64,000 bases of DNA, from contig JAJDCP010000105.1 in the NCBI GenBank assembly GCA_029260765.1, positions 24,120-88,119 of the forward strand, written 5' to 3'. The DNA comes from Planctomycetota bacterium. Lineage in GTDB: Bacteria; Planctomycetota; J058; JAJDCP01. The translations under genes and the position numbers were made by a program. How positions within the stretch are numbered: position 1 is the first letter of the stretch; each line of letters starts with the position of its first letter. The notes under the pieces were generated by a model. It had not been told where the DNA came from, ran no database searches, and saw only the letters and a list, made by a program, of their open reading frames with translations. Shown piece by piece: positions 54,217 to 62,863 of this stretch.

Positions 54217-54720
54217 ATGCTTTCTCCAGGCACCCAAGCTCCCGATTTCAGTCTGCCCAATCAGCTCGGTCAAGATGTCACGCTTTCCGAGCTCGTGGGG
54301 CAGCGGACCATCGTGCTGTTCTTCTACCCCAAGGATGCAGGCCAGAAAGACACGCTTGAGGCCTGCGCCTTCCGGGACAACTTCAAGTCTTTCGAGGATG
54401 CCCAGGCCGTCCTGCTGGGTATCAGCTCCGATTCCGTCGCTTCACACCGGAGTTTCTCTGCCGCGAACCACCTGCCGTTCATGATTCTGAGCGATGCCGA
54501 CAACGCGGTGCGGAAGGCGTACCACGCGCGCCGTTTGTTGATCTTCTCCGGCCGCGTCACCTACGTGATTGACAAACAGGGGGTGATCCGCTTCGCCTAC
54601 TCGGACATGAGCCATCCCCGTGAGCATATGGAACAGGCCTTGAAAGCGGTGCTTGAGCTCGCGCCTGGCGACGAAACAGAGCCCACCGAAGACGGGGAGA
54701 AGGCCTCGGGGTCGGAGTAG
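54217..54720 (+). CDS. AhpC/TSA-type peroxiredoxin (Bcp-like) lacking the usual peroxidatic Cys
   Basis: 167 residues, AGGAG 6 bases before the ATG. The thioredoxin fold starts PGTQAPDFSLPNQLGQDVTL, with FFYPKD, then the helix ending EACAFRDNF. In Bcp/PrxQ proteins this helix begins P-G-C-T-x-E-A-C, with the first Cys peroxidatic and the second resolving. Here the corresponding stretch is GQKDTLEAC, so the first Cys is replaced by Asp and only the second remains. It may be an inactive homologue, or the remaining Cys may act alone. Length and the rest of the fold are normal. A Glu/Thr/Ser-rich acidic tail follows. Confidence 0.85.
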   Translation: MLSPGTQAPDFSLPNQLGQDVTLSELVGQRTIVLFFYPKDAGQKDTLEACAFRDNFKSFEDAQAVLLGISSDSVASHRSFSAANHLPFMILSDADNAVRKAYHARRLLIFSGRVTYVIDKQGVIRFAYSDMSHPREHMEQALKAVLELAPGDETEPTEDGEKASGSE

Positions 54721-54828
54721 GAAAGGGACTCGGATTCGGTGTCGGACTCCAGGGCTCCTGACATGGGCACCTTTTCATTGAGACTTTGCTTTGGAGTCTT
54801 CGGTCAGGTTTGGTCAATGCCTTCGATC

Positions 54829-55070
54829 GGCTGAGCGCCGCCTGTAGCGTCGGTCTATGACCGACGAGAAAACCGATCAGCATGGCGAACCCAGAGCCTC
54901 TGGATGCAACCCTTGCCTAAGCGTCTCCCGGCGCTCACAGAGCGCCGCTACAGAAGACTGATTTGACTCGTGCGTACTTGACAATGCTAGAGGTAGTCGC
55001 AACGGATAGTGGCCGCCAAAACCCCTCCAGGTCCTTTGCATCGAACCCATGTCAGGAAATCTGGAATCGG
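54829..55070. repeat. Dispersed intergenic repeat, copy 2 (MITE-free)
   Basis: Homologous to 26071-26510 in the same order, but without the 210-base MITE. A perfect palindrome, 54848-54866, has 8-base arms (CGTCGGTC/GACCGACG) and a 3-base loop; this is the exact place where the MITE sits in copy 1. Copy 2 also has an extra GAGCGCCGCTACAGAAG-like stretch near 54940-54956 absent from copy 1, which pairs with CTGTAGCG at 54842 to form an outer stem. It fills most of the 468-base gap between the peroxiredoxin and the glycosyltransferase; no gene was recognised there. Confidence 0.85.
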
Positions 55071-55188
55071 AATCGGTGTCGGTTTCGAACGAGTCGCAGG
55101 CTCTGGAACCAGCCCGCTAAGGCTGTCCAAGCAGAACCGAGACCGATCTCGAGCCGGTGTTGGACACGGCGAGGTCACAGCCCCTCAG

Positions 55189-55896
55189 TCAGTCCCGCGC
55201 CGAGGCATCCTGAGCCTGCCGCCGGCGACGATCCATCGAAGCCTTCAGGATCCTGAAGTAGTCGCCCTTCGAGTCCCGTTTAGCGATGCCCGTGTTGCTC
55301 GCGTGGATCCTGCGCCGAAGCACGACTTCAGGATACAGTTTCGTGCGGATACCCTGCTCTTTGCAGCGCGCGTACCAGCTGATGAACTCCCCACCGTCCC
55401 AGCAGGTTTCGAACAATCCCAGCTTGTCGAACACGCTATTCCGGATCAAGGACGCCCCGCCGATATACCCGGGCATGGCCTCGCTTGGGCAGTGGTTCCG
55501 TGCACGTTGTGCCGCATCGAGCCCGGGGTCGAGGAACTGCTGCACATAGCCGAAGGCGATCTGCAGGCCTGGATCTGCCTCGAGCAGCGCTGCCTGAACC
55601 GCCAGTTTCTCAGGGGCCCACAGGTCGTCCGCAGCGAGCAGCGCGATTAGATCGGAGCTCGCAGCGCGGATGCCTCGGTTCCGGGCGGCGCCGATACCGA
55701 GATTCTCTTGCCGTTGCCAGCGCACTCTCTGGCCGAAGCGTGCCACGGCATCGGCCGTGCCGTCGGTGGAGCCGTCGTCGATCACGATCAGCTCAGCCGC
55801 CGCGCGTGTCTGCGCCAGGACCCTCTCGAGCGCTTCAGCGACAAAGCGCTCGGCGTTGTAGGCGGGGATCACCACGGCGATGCTCAAGCGGGGCAT
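55189..55896 (-). CDS. Family 2 glycosyltransferase
   Basis: 235 residues from the ATG at 55896, with GGAGG 4 bases upstream. The GT-A fold starts IAVVIPAYNAERFVAEAL, with IDDGSTDGT and the metal-binding ADD in LIALLAADDLW. A later GGASLIRNSVFDKLGLFE and RIHASNTGIA complete the family pattern. It transfers a sugar from a nucleotide-sugar donor, probably to a surface glycan or lipid. It is alone between repeats and a divergent membrane-protein gene, with no other glycan genes adjacent. No membrane segment is present, so it would be cytoplasmic or peripheral. Confidence 0.9.
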   Translation of the reverse strand: MPRLSIAVVIPAYNAERFVAEALERVLAQTRAAAELIVIDDGSTDGTADAVARFGQRVRWQRQENLGIGAARNRGIRAASSDLIALLAADDLWAPEKLAVQAALLEADPGLQIAFGYVQQFLDPGLDAAQRARNHCPSEAMPGYIGGASLIRNSVFDKLGLFETCWDGGEFISWYARCKEQGIRTKLYPEVVLRRRIHASNTGIAKRDSKGDYFRILKASMDRRRRQAQDASARD

Positions 55897-56068
55897 GGGA
55901 CCTCCGGAGAACCTTCCTCGGCGCCACAACCCAGGCGTCGCATGATTAGGAAGGGTCGGAGCTTGGCAGGGGGGAGCCCAATTGTAGTAGTATGACGGCG
56001 CTTGGCAATCTATGGCCCGGTCAAGCGACGATCTGCGTGGGTCTGTGCGTTTCAGAAAGGACCTTGGA

Positions 56069-56716
56069 ATGAACGAACCGGCTCCTCCTCCTCCTCCTCC
56101 TCCTCCTCCTCCTCCTCCTCCGGCTCCTCCTCCTCCAGCGCCCGCTCCCGACGGTGCCCCGCCTCCCCTGCCTGCGCAGCCTTCCAGCGGCGCCAACCAG
56201 CAGAAGGCTGTGCTCTTCATCGGCCTGGGCTGCGGCGCGATGGTGCTGCTCAGTGTATGTTGCCTGTCGGGCTGGTTCCTGTTCCGGTCCGAAGACGCCG
56301 AACAGCAGGAGCAGACGCCCGGAGAAACTTCCGGTAGCTTCTCCGCCATGCAGTTCTGGGAGGAGGGCAGCCGCAAAGGCGAGCTGGAGAGCGACGGCGA
56401 GATCTGGCGGGGCGGCAGCAACGTCGGAGAGATCACCTCCAGCTACAAGATCTGGAAGCGAGGCAGCCAGATCGCCGAGATCGTGAGCGATGGCACGATC
56501 TGGTTCGGTGGCTCCAGCGTTGGGAGCGTCGAGAGCGACGGTGCGCTCTGGCTTGGGGGTAGCAGCGTCGGCTCAATCGAGAGCAATGGCGACGTCTGGG
56601 TGCATGGCTCAAGAAAGGGCGAGGTCGAGCACTACGCGGGCACCAAAGCGGACCGGCATGCGGTGGCGGCCTACTACATCTTTTTTGCCGAGTTCTTCAA
56701 CGCCGACCTCGACTGA
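56069..56716 (+). CDS. Proline-rich single-pass membrane protein with short IWxGGS repeats
   Basis: 215 residues from the ATG at 56069 with AAAGGA 8 bases upstream. An N-terminal poly-Pro/Ala segment (about 3-45) is followed by one membrane helix (VLFIGLGCGAMVLLSVCCLS). The remainder carries about five copies of a roughly 16-residue unit, for example SDGEIWRGGSNVGEI, SDGTIWFGGSSVGSV, SDGALWLGGSSVGSI and SNGDVWVHGSRKGEV. This periodicity suggests a small beta-solenoid or blade. With the Pro-rich region inside and the repeats outside, it may sense a surface signal or serve as a linker. No family was recognised. The final part is short and helical. Confidence 0.7.
   Translation: MNEPAPPPPPPPPPPPPPAPPPPAPAPDGAPPPLPAQPSSGANQQKAVLFIGLGCGAMVLLSVCCLSGWFLFRSEDAEQQEQTPGETSGSFSAMQFWEEGSRKGELESDGEIWRGGSNVGEITSSYKIWKRGSQIAEIVSDGTIWFGGSSVGSVESDGALWLGGSSVGSIESNGDVWVHGSRKGEVEHYAGTKADRHAVAAYYIFFAEFFNADLD
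56082..56136 (+). repeat. CTC/CCT triplet repeat encoding poly-proline
   Basis: Two runs of the CCT triplet, about 40 bases at 56082-56121 and about 13 bases at 56124-56136, separated by a GG. They lie inside the membrane protein gene and encode most of its Pro tract. Perfect triplet runs can expand or contract by slippage while keeping the frame, so the Pro tract length could vary between strains. Confidence 0.85.
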
Positions 56717-56722
56717 GGCTCC

Positions 56723-58012
56723 TCAGACCTTCTCCAACACCGCCGCCGCGCCCAGGCCGCCGGCCGCGCAGATTCCCAACAGCGCAGTCTGCTTGCCGTT
56801 GAGCGCCAACTCGCGCGCCATCGTCGTCACCATGCGCGCGCCCGTGGCAGCGAAGGGATGGCCGAGGGCGATCGAGCCGCCGTGCACGTTCAGCTTGCTG
56901 CTGGGAATGCTGCCGACGGCCGTGTCGCGTCCGAGCCGCTCACGCGCGAAGGTCTCGCTCTCGAGCATGCGGGTGATGCTGAGCACCTGCGCGGCGAAGG
57001 CCTCGTGCAGGTCGATCAGGTCGATCTGCGAGAGCTCGAGGCCCGCCCGTTCCAGGGCCTTGGGGATCGCAAAGGCCGGTCCGATCAACAGCTGGTCGGC
57101 CGGATCTACGCCCACATAGGCCCAGCTCTTGAACGCCGCCCAGGGCTTGAGACCCAACTCCCGAGCAGCCTCTTCGCTCATCAGCAGCACTGCTGCCCCA
57201 CCGTCGGTCAAGGCGCTGGAGTTGCCCGCCGTCAGGCTGCCGTGCTTGGCGAAGGCGGGTTTGAGGCGCGCCAGCTTCTCGGGGCTGGTGTCTCCACGGA
57301 TCAGGCCGTCACTGTGTACCCATTTGCCCTGGGGAGTCTGGACCGGCGCGACCTCAGCCGCGAAGCGCCCTGCGGCGACCGCGGCAGCGGCTCGGCGATG
57401 CGACTCAGCCGCGAACTGGTCCTGCTCGGCGCGCGAGATCCCGTTGCGTACGGCCATCTCCTCAGCGGACTCGCCCATCACCTGGCCGGTGCTGCGCTCG
57501 GCGATCTTGGGCGGCCTGGGCAAGAGCTCGGAGAGGGGAAGCAGTCCGGCCGCCGCGGCGAGGTAATCGCGGGTCGTGGCCTTGCCGTAGATCAGCGGTG
57601 CGAGGGTGTGCACTACTTTTTGCGGCATCTTCAACTCGGCATTGCTGGTCGAGTCGGAGCCGCCAGCGATGACCACGTCGGCTTCGCCTCGTTCGATCGC
57701 TGCAGCCGCCAGCGTGACCGCCTGCAGACCTGAGGCGCAGGCGCGGCTGACGGTGAAGGCCTCGACTGTCGGGGGCAGTTTCAGGTCGAGCACGATCTCG
57801 CGGCCGACATTGGGAGCGCCACTGGGAAGGATGACGCCGCCCCAGATCAGGCTGTCGACGGCGCTCCGCGGTACACCGGTGCGTTCGAGCAACGCCCCGA
57901 CGGCCGCGACCCCCAGGGCGATGGTGTCGAGCTTGATGAAATCGCCGAAGGCTTTGACGAAGGGTGTGCGCGCACCCCCAACGATCACGGCGCGGCGAGG
58001 TTTGTCAGCCAT
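56723..58012 (-). CDS. Acetyl-CoA acyltransferase (FadI-like thiolase)
   Basis: 429 residues. Thiolase motifs are present: active-site Cys in SRACASGLQAV, LHEAFAAQ, GGSIALGHPFAATGAR and the second Cys in GICAAGGLG. It cleaves 3-ketoacyl-CoA to acetyl-CoA plus a shortened acyl-CoA, or runs in reverse. The length and the HEAFAAQVL segment fit FadI-type rather than the shorter acetoacetyl-CoA thiolases. It is the third gene of an operon with MaoC-like dehydratase and two-domain FabG, so the three form a beta-oxidation-like or chain-modifying set. The stop is 6 bases from the convergent membrane protein stop. Confidence 0.92.
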   Translation of the reverse strand: MADKPRRAVIVGGARTPFVKAFGDFIKLDTIALGVAAVGALLERTGVPRSAVDSLIWGGVILPSGAPNVGREIVLDLKLPPTVEAFTVSRACASGLQAVTLAAAAIERGEADVVIAGGSDSTSNAELKMPQKVVHTLAPLIYGKATTRDYLAAAAGLLPLSELLPRPPKIAERSTGQVMGESAEEMAVRNGISRAEQDQFAAESHRRAAAAVAAGRFAAEVAPVQTPQGKWVHSDGLIRGDTSPEKLARLKPAFAKHGSLTAGNSSALTDGGAAVLLMSEEAARELGLKPWAAFKSWAYVGVDPADQLLIGPAFAIPKALERAGLELSQIDLIDLHEAFAAQVLSITRMLESETFARERLGRDTAVGSIPSSKLNVHGGSIALGHPFAATGARMVTTMARELALNGKQTALLGICAAGGLGAAAVLEKV

Positions 58013-58054
58013 CAGTTTCTCCTTTGTACTGCTGCGTCGAGAGACTCGCAGATG

Positions 58055-59467
58055 TCAGGCTCCGATCAGCGCCCCGCCGCAGACGCGCAACACCTGGCTG
58101 TTCATGCCGCACGCACCCGGCGTGGCCAGAAAGCAGACGGCCTCGGCGACGTCTTCGGGCAGACCGCCCTGGCTCAGGCTGTTCAAACGGCGGGCCACTT
58201 CGCGGATACCGACAGGCATCTGGCTGGTCATGCGGGTCTCGATAAAACCCGGTGCGACGGCGTTGACGCTGATACCCCGGGCAGACAGCTGTTCGCCCAG
58301 GTGTTCGACGAACCCGATCACTCCCGCCTTGGCGCAGCCATAGTTGGATTGACCGGCGTTGCCTGCGATGCCGGCGATCGACGACAGGCAGATGATACGG
58401 CCATCGTCGCGCAGCGGTCCGCCGAGCAGGGCGCGGGTCAGACGATGGATCGCGGCCAGGTTGACGTCGAGCACTTGCTCCCAGAGCTCGCGACGCATGC
58501 GCGCCAGGGTCTTGTCCCGAGTGATGCCCGCGTTGTGGACGACGATATCGACACCCTCGCCGAGCTGGGCCACGACTCGCTCGGGGGCGTCTGCATCGGT
58601 GAGGTCGACAGTCAGCACGCGCCCCTTGATCTCGCGCGCCAGCCGGCTCAAGGCGCCATCTTCGGAGGGACGGTCGAGGCAGACGACCTGTGCGCCTTCG
58701 GTGGCCAGTCGGCGCGCGATCGCGGCGCCGATGCCCCGGGCTGCCCCCGTCACCAAGGCCGTGCGGCCTTCGAGAGGGAAGACCCACGGCCGGGCCGCGG
58801 GCGCTCGCACGGCTGCAGAGAGCAAGATCGGCTGGCCGGTGATGTAGGCGGAACGTGCTGAGAGCACGAACCGCAGGCAGGCGGCCAGGCGGTCTTCAGC
58901 GCCCTCTTCGACCTGGATCAACTGGGCGGTGCTCCCGCGGCGGCCGATTTCCTTGGCCACACTGCGCACAAAGCCCTCGAGGGCGCGCTGCACAGAGGCC
59001 TGCTCGAAGCTGGTCTGTTCCCAGGCGGGGCGGCCGAGCACGACCACGCGTCCGCAGGTTCTGAGGCGCGGCAGCAGGGGGGAGAAAAAGTCGTGCAGGG
59101 CGACCAGCTCGCCCGCCGCGGAGATTCCGCTGGCGTCGAAGACCAGAGCGTGGACCGGCGCCAGACTCTTGTCGTCGAGGTCCAGCAGCTGGGGCGGTCG
59201 GCCCCAGGCCTCGCCCGCGGCGCTGAACGTCTCGATGGGGCCGCTGACGAGGCACTGGGCGCCGGCCTCGGCCAGGCCTCTGGCGAGCACGTTGCCGATG
59301 GACTCGTCGTGGACCGAGACGGCTACGCGCTGGTCTGTCAGCGGACGTTCAACGTACGCGCCGCGGCCACGGCGCAGGCTCTGGGGAAGCGGGAGGGGCA
59401 GGCTGAGGCCCTTGATGAGCCGCCGCAGCAGCGGGCGCTCAGCGATCTCAAGCAGCAGGTCGCGCAT
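58055..59467 (-). CDS. High-molecular-weight FabG-type 3-oxoacyl reductase
   Basis: 470 residues in two parts. The N-terminal third resembles a second, degenerate Rossmann domain. The C-terminal 250 residues are a complete SDR enzyme with TGAARGIGAAIARRL, HNAGITRDKTL, the catalytic Ser in SSIAGIAG and the Tyr-Lys pair in YGCAKAG. This matches high-molecular-weight FabG proteins (FabG4-like, about 450 residues) of actinobacteria and other phyla, which reduce 3-oxoacyl-CoA. Gene order MaoC-FabG4-thiolase is conserved elsewhere. It is 12 bases after the dehydratase stop and 42 bases before the thiolase. Confidence 0.88.
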   Translation of the reverse strand: MRDLLLEIAERPLLRRLIKGLSLPLPLPQSLRRGRGAYVERPLTDQRVAVSVHDESIGNVLARGLAEAGAQCLVSGPIETFSAAGEAWGRPPQLLDLDDKSLAPVHALVFDASGISAAGELVALHDFFSPLLPRLRTCGRVVVLGRPAWEQTSFEQASVQRALEGFVRSVAKEIGRRGSTAQLIQVEEGAEDRLAACLRFVLSARSAYITGQPILLSAAVRAPAARPWVFPLEGRTALVTGAARGIGAAIARRLATEGAQVVCLDRPSEDGALSRLAREIKGRVLTVDLTDADAPERVVAQLGEGVDIVVHNAGITRDKTLARMRRELWEQVLDVNLAAIHRLTRALLGGPLRDDGRIICLSSIAGIAGNAGQSNYGCAKAGVIGFVEHLGEQLSARGISVNAVAPGFIETRMTSQMPVGIREVARRLNSLSQGGLPEDVAEAVCFLATPGACGMNSQVLRVCGGALIGA

Positions 59468-59479
59468 GGTGTCCTCGGT

Positions 59480-60373
59480 TCAAAGGGTGTTGCGGCGGAA
59501 GGTCCCTGTCATGTAGGCCGGTCCGCCTGGGGCGTCCCCAACGAAGATCTGGTCTCCATCGTCGACATACAAGCCGACGCGGGCAGGGAGGACGAGTGGG
59601 CGGGTGAACTTGACGTCGATGCTCTGCAGGTCGAAGCGGTGCTTCAACAGGTTCTGTTGCAGGCCTTCGAAGGCTCGGGCCAGCGTGCCGAAGCCGTGCA
59701 GGATGGTGTTCTTGAAGCCGAAGGCGCGGGCCCAGGCGGGCACCCAGTGGATCGGGTTGAAGTCGCCGGTCAGCTTGGCGAAGTCGAGGCCGGCCGAAGA
59801 CGACAGCTGCCAGAATGCGATCTCGCGAGCGCTGGACGGCACGCAGGGGCGGGCTCTCTTCGGCCCCTCGCGCTTCGGTGCCAGGGGCACGATGGCATAC
59901 AGCATGGCGGTCTGGGCTGAAGGCACACTGGCCGTTCCCGTGATGATGCGCTGTTGCAGCACGGCCCGCTGGCCGTTGTCTTCGACACTGACCAACTGGG
60001 CACTGACCTGTAGGGGCTCATCAGCTGGCAACGGCGCATGCACATCTATGCGGCAGCCTCCGTTGACCACCTTGATCAACGGGTAGGACACGCCTTGCAG
60101 AGTCTGCGATACGAGCGGAAAGCTCCACTGGGGGAACAGGTGCGGCGGAAGCACGCGCCGGTATCGCGCGGGGTCCCCGCCGACGTTGCGCACATAGTCG
60201 CGCACCAGGGCCCGAGGACGCGGCGGCAGCTCGGCGCTGATCAGCGGGCCGGGCACACGGATCTCTGGCCGGGGGCGCTTGTCGAGGCGCTGCCAGAGAG
60301 CGGCGAAGGAGGTGCGGCCCAGGGCGGCAAGCACGGGCAACTGGGAGAGGATGTGTTTGCTGGAGACGGCCAT
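59480..60373 (-). CDS. MaoC-like acyl dehydratase
   Basis: 297 residues. The C-terminal hot-dog domain has the hydratase-2 motif in LTGDFNPIHWVPAWARAFG with the catalytic Asp and His, then FKNTILHGFGTLAR. The N-terminal half is a second, degenerate hot-dog fold (ELPPRPRALVRDYV...LVSVEDNGQRAVLQQ), as in R-specific enoyl-CoA hydratases of the HtdX/MFE-2 type. It hydrates trans-2-enoyl-CoA or removes water in the reverse direction. It starts the fatty-acid operon that continues into the two-domain FabG and thiolase. The upstream gap of 252 bases contains a 13-base direct repeat. Confidence 0.88.
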   Translation of the reverse strand: MAVSSKHILSQLPVLAALGRTSFAALWQRLDKRPRPEIRVPGPLISAELPPRPRALVRDYVRNVGGDPARYRRVLPPHLFPQWSFPLVSQTLQGVSYPLIKVVNGGCRIDVHAPLPADEPLQVSAQLVSVEDNGQRAVLQQRIITGTASVPSAQTAMLYAIVPLAPKREGPKRARPCVPSSAREIAFWQLSSSAGLDFAKLTGDFNPIHWVPAWARAFGFKNTILHGFGTLARAFEGLQQNLLKHRFDLQSIDVKFTRPLVLPARVGLYVDDGDQIFVGDAPGGPAYMTGTFRRNTL

Positions 60374-60454
60374 GACGGGCTCCTCTGGAGACTGCGTGGG
60401 ACCTCCTGCCCCGCTCCGCGTCGAGGGGCACTCCCGGGCGGGGGGAGGCGCTCA

Positions 60455-60616
60455 GTATACACGCTGTTTATCTGCTCTTCCCGCCAAATCCCGCTTTTTT
60501 TGACGCAGAGCGCAATGCCGCCGATGCCTGTCTCGTATGTTTTGGATGGCGATCTGGACACTGTCAATGGAACGGCGCGGTATGGAGAGGCGTGCGTCCC
60601 TGGGTATACACGCTGT
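60455..60616. repeat. Pair of 13-bp direct repeats in an intergenic region
   Basis: GTATACACGCTGT occurs at 60455-60467 and again at 60604-60616, 149 bases apart, in the gap between the fatty-acid operon and the end of the methyltransferase/Nudix-like gene. Each copy begins with the palindrome GTATAC. They could be operator half-sites or relics of an inserted element. No promoter was firmly recognised. Confidence 0.55.
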
Positions 60617-60625
60617 CTCGCGCCC

Positions 60626-62833
60626 TCAGGAGCTCAGCAGGCCCAGAGCGTGGGCGGCCCGCAGCGCCAGCAGCCGCAGATGCCCGTCCTTCAGCTGCTG
60701 AGTAGCCCGCGCCAGGCTGGCCAGGGGCAGCCAGTACAGCTTTTTGCCCTGGGAGGTGCCGCGTACCTCGAGCGCATAGGGGTAGACGACCTCGGGCGTT
60801 GCGCCGGGCGACGGTTGGTAGCGGCCTCCGAGAGTGGACCAGGCGCCCAGCTCGAGCCCGTATTCTCGTTGTACCCGGTCAGCGACCCAGTGCCGGGCGG
60901 CTTCGAGTCCCCGCAGGCTGGTGGGGAGGCGCCAGGCCGGTGCGACCAGCAGCTGGCTGTTGCCCGAGAAGCACTGCGCCGCCGGCAGGTCGTCGTCGTC
61001 CACGCCGAGCAGGATCTGTGCGCCGGCCCGGCGCAGCAACGCGACCGCGAGAGTGTTGGCGCTCAGTTGGGCGGGCAGCGTGTATTCGAGCACGCGAGAC
61101 CCGATCTGCTGACCGGCAGCGTTGAGCTCGTGGAATTCTGCGCTGTGGATGGCGAGGAAGCCGCCGCTCCGTTCGGCTTCTACCTGGCGGAAGCGTCGCC
61201 GAGGTGGGCGTGCCCGCAGGCGAGCTGGATCGGAGGGCTCGCAGCCAGCAGCCTCGTCCGCCAACGCGATCTGCTCACCGATCCAGGGGCCGGGATCGCG
61301 GCCCTGGCGCAACAGCAGTTGGTAGGCGAGCATCTCCAGGCGCGCTTCGGGCAAGGCTCCGACCTGTGCCGCCCGAAGCAGTTGGCGCGCCTCGATGGCC
61401 CGCAGATGCCCCGGGCTGCTGAAGCCGGACTGGTTGCTCAGGGGGCTTTGCACCGTGCAAGGCTCGATCTCGACGAACACCGAGCGCACCTCCTCCTGCA
61501 GCCCTCCAGGCGATGGGTAGAAGGAGTCCCCGTCTGCAAAGCCCAGAATACCGTCCCGGCCGATGGCGGGAAACTCTGCCAGCAGGTCTTCGACAGTCTG
61601 CCCCAGGGCCTGGTCACCCAGCTGTACGTTGAGCGGCTCGGTCAGGTAGCAGGCCGGGCTGGCGCCGTCCAGGCTTGCCGAGACCTGCAGACCGGCAATC
61701 GGTCGGGGGTAGCTTCGGCGTGCCAGCACAAACAGCTGCCCCGCGCGGGTGAACCAGGGCAGCACGTCTACGGTGGTTCCTGGCCGCCGCACCAGGTCGA
61801 AGACCCGCTCGCTCTGGCGGTGCAGCCAGGCGTGCAGCACCAGGTAGCCCAGGCGTGGGCGTTCCGCGGCCGCGACCAGGCGTACGCCCTCATCGGGCGG
61901 CACCTTCTGGCCGACGATCACGTAGTTGGTCGGAGGTAGCTCGGCGGCGGCTCCCCCGACCTCCCGCCAGCTGAAGCAGCCTCGGAAACGGTTCCTGACG
62001 ATCCATGGGTTCCTCAGCGGGGTCGAGGCCAGCACACGCAGGCCGAGCTCTGCAAACAGCGCCTCGTAGCCGGTCTGGCTGAGCGTCCCATACTCCTCTT
62101 GCACCTCCAGCGGCCAATCGGCGCGGTAGTCCTTGCGCAGGACGAACTCTAGGGCATGCCGGGCAGCCAGCTGGTAGCGTTTCCAGCCTGCTTGCAACGG
62201 GCAGGCATCACTGCCTGACAGGGCCTGCCAGGGGAATCCGCGCTGCTCTGGCGGCAGCAAGCTGCGGAATTCGCCCGCGAAGCGCTCGAACAGTGCCGCG
62301 CTCGAGCAACTCTCCGGCTGTGCGGCGTCAGCCGTCCCGTCGTCCGCCCGGAGATCCAGCCAGACCTGAGCTTCCTCCAGCAGAGGGAAATCGCGCACGA
62401 TCAGCACTCCGTGTGCCGCCAGCTGTTCTGCCTGAGCGCGCAACGCCTGCGCAGCCAGCTCTCGGCGGTAGCCGTTGAAGGAGCTGACGTGGTGCAACAC
62501 CGACGAGTTGAGGATCGCCTCCAGGCTTCCCGCCTCGAATCCTGGCGCGGCGACATCGCCGGTCACGAAACGCAGGTTGGGAAGTTGGTAGGTCTCGCGC
62601 GCCGTCTCGACCATCGTCGGGTTGACGTCGATGCCGACGACCTGCAACTGGGGATAGAGACGCGCCAGCGCGAAGCTGCCGCTGCCACTGCCCATTCCCA
62701 TGTCCGCGAGATCGCCTTCGCAGAGCAGGTGCGCGGCCGTCAAGGCGACTTTCTGGCGCATCGAGGCATCCATCGCCGCCAGATAGCGCTCATAGGCGCC
62801 GTGCGCGCCGCGGTCTTGCTCTCGGTAGTCCAT
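60626..62833 (-). CDS. Methyltransferase fused to two Nudix-like regions
   Basis: 735 residues. The first 150 are a class I SAM methyltransferase with DMGMGSGSGSFALARLY, VVGIDVNPTMVETA and AILNSSVLHHV. Two later regions each resemble a Nudix fold with a worn box: about 330-460 (VDVLPWFTRAGQLFVLARRS ... FYPSPGGLQEE) and about 565-710 (RHWVADRVQREYGLELG ... YQPSPGATPE). Both carry a G-x-F/Y-x-PSPG-x-x-x-E pattern typical near Nudix domains, but neither has a clear G-x5-E-x7-R-E-x2-E-E-x-G box. The Nudix reading is an inference. Such a protein could modify a nucleotide-linked or lipid-linked substrate. It lies 30 bases after the TerB-like gene. Confidence 0.72.
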   Translation of the reverse strand: MDYREQDRGAHGAYERYLAAMDASMRQKVALTAAHLLCEGDLADMGMGSGSGSFALARLYPQLQVVGIDVNPTMVETARETYQLPNLRFVTGDVAAPGFEAGSLEAILNSSVLHHVSSFNGYRRELAAQALRAQAEQLAAHGVLIVRDFPLLEEAQVWLDLRADDGTADAAQPESCSSAALFERFAGEFRSLLPPEQRGFPWQALSGSDACPLQAGWKRYQLAARHALEFVLRKDYRADWPLEVQEEYGTLSQTGYEALFAELGLRVLASTPLRNPWIVRNRFRGCFSWREVGGAAAELPPTNYVIVGQKVPPDEGVRLVAAAERPRLGYLVLHAWLHRQSERVFDLVRRPGTTVDVLPWFTRAGQLFVLARRSYPRPIAGLQVSASLDGASPACYLTEPLNVQLGDQALGQTVEDLLAEFPAIGRDGILGFADGDSFYPSPGGLQEEVRSVFVEIEPCTVQSPLSNQSGFSSPGHLRAIEARQLLRAAQVGALPEARLEMLAYQLLLRQGRDPGPWIGEQIALADEAAGCEPSDPARLRARPPRRRFRQVEAERSGGFLAIHSAEFHELNAAGQQIGSRVLEYTLPAQLSANTLAVALLRRAGAQILLGVDDDDLPAAQCFSGNSQLLVAPAWRLPTSLRGLEAARHWVADRVQREYGLELGAWSTLGGRYQPSPGATPEVVYPYALEVRGTSQGKKLYWLPLASLARATQQLKDGHLRLLALRAAHALGLLSS

Positions 62834-62863
62834 CGGAGCCTCAGCCGGCTGTCTTGCTCAACT

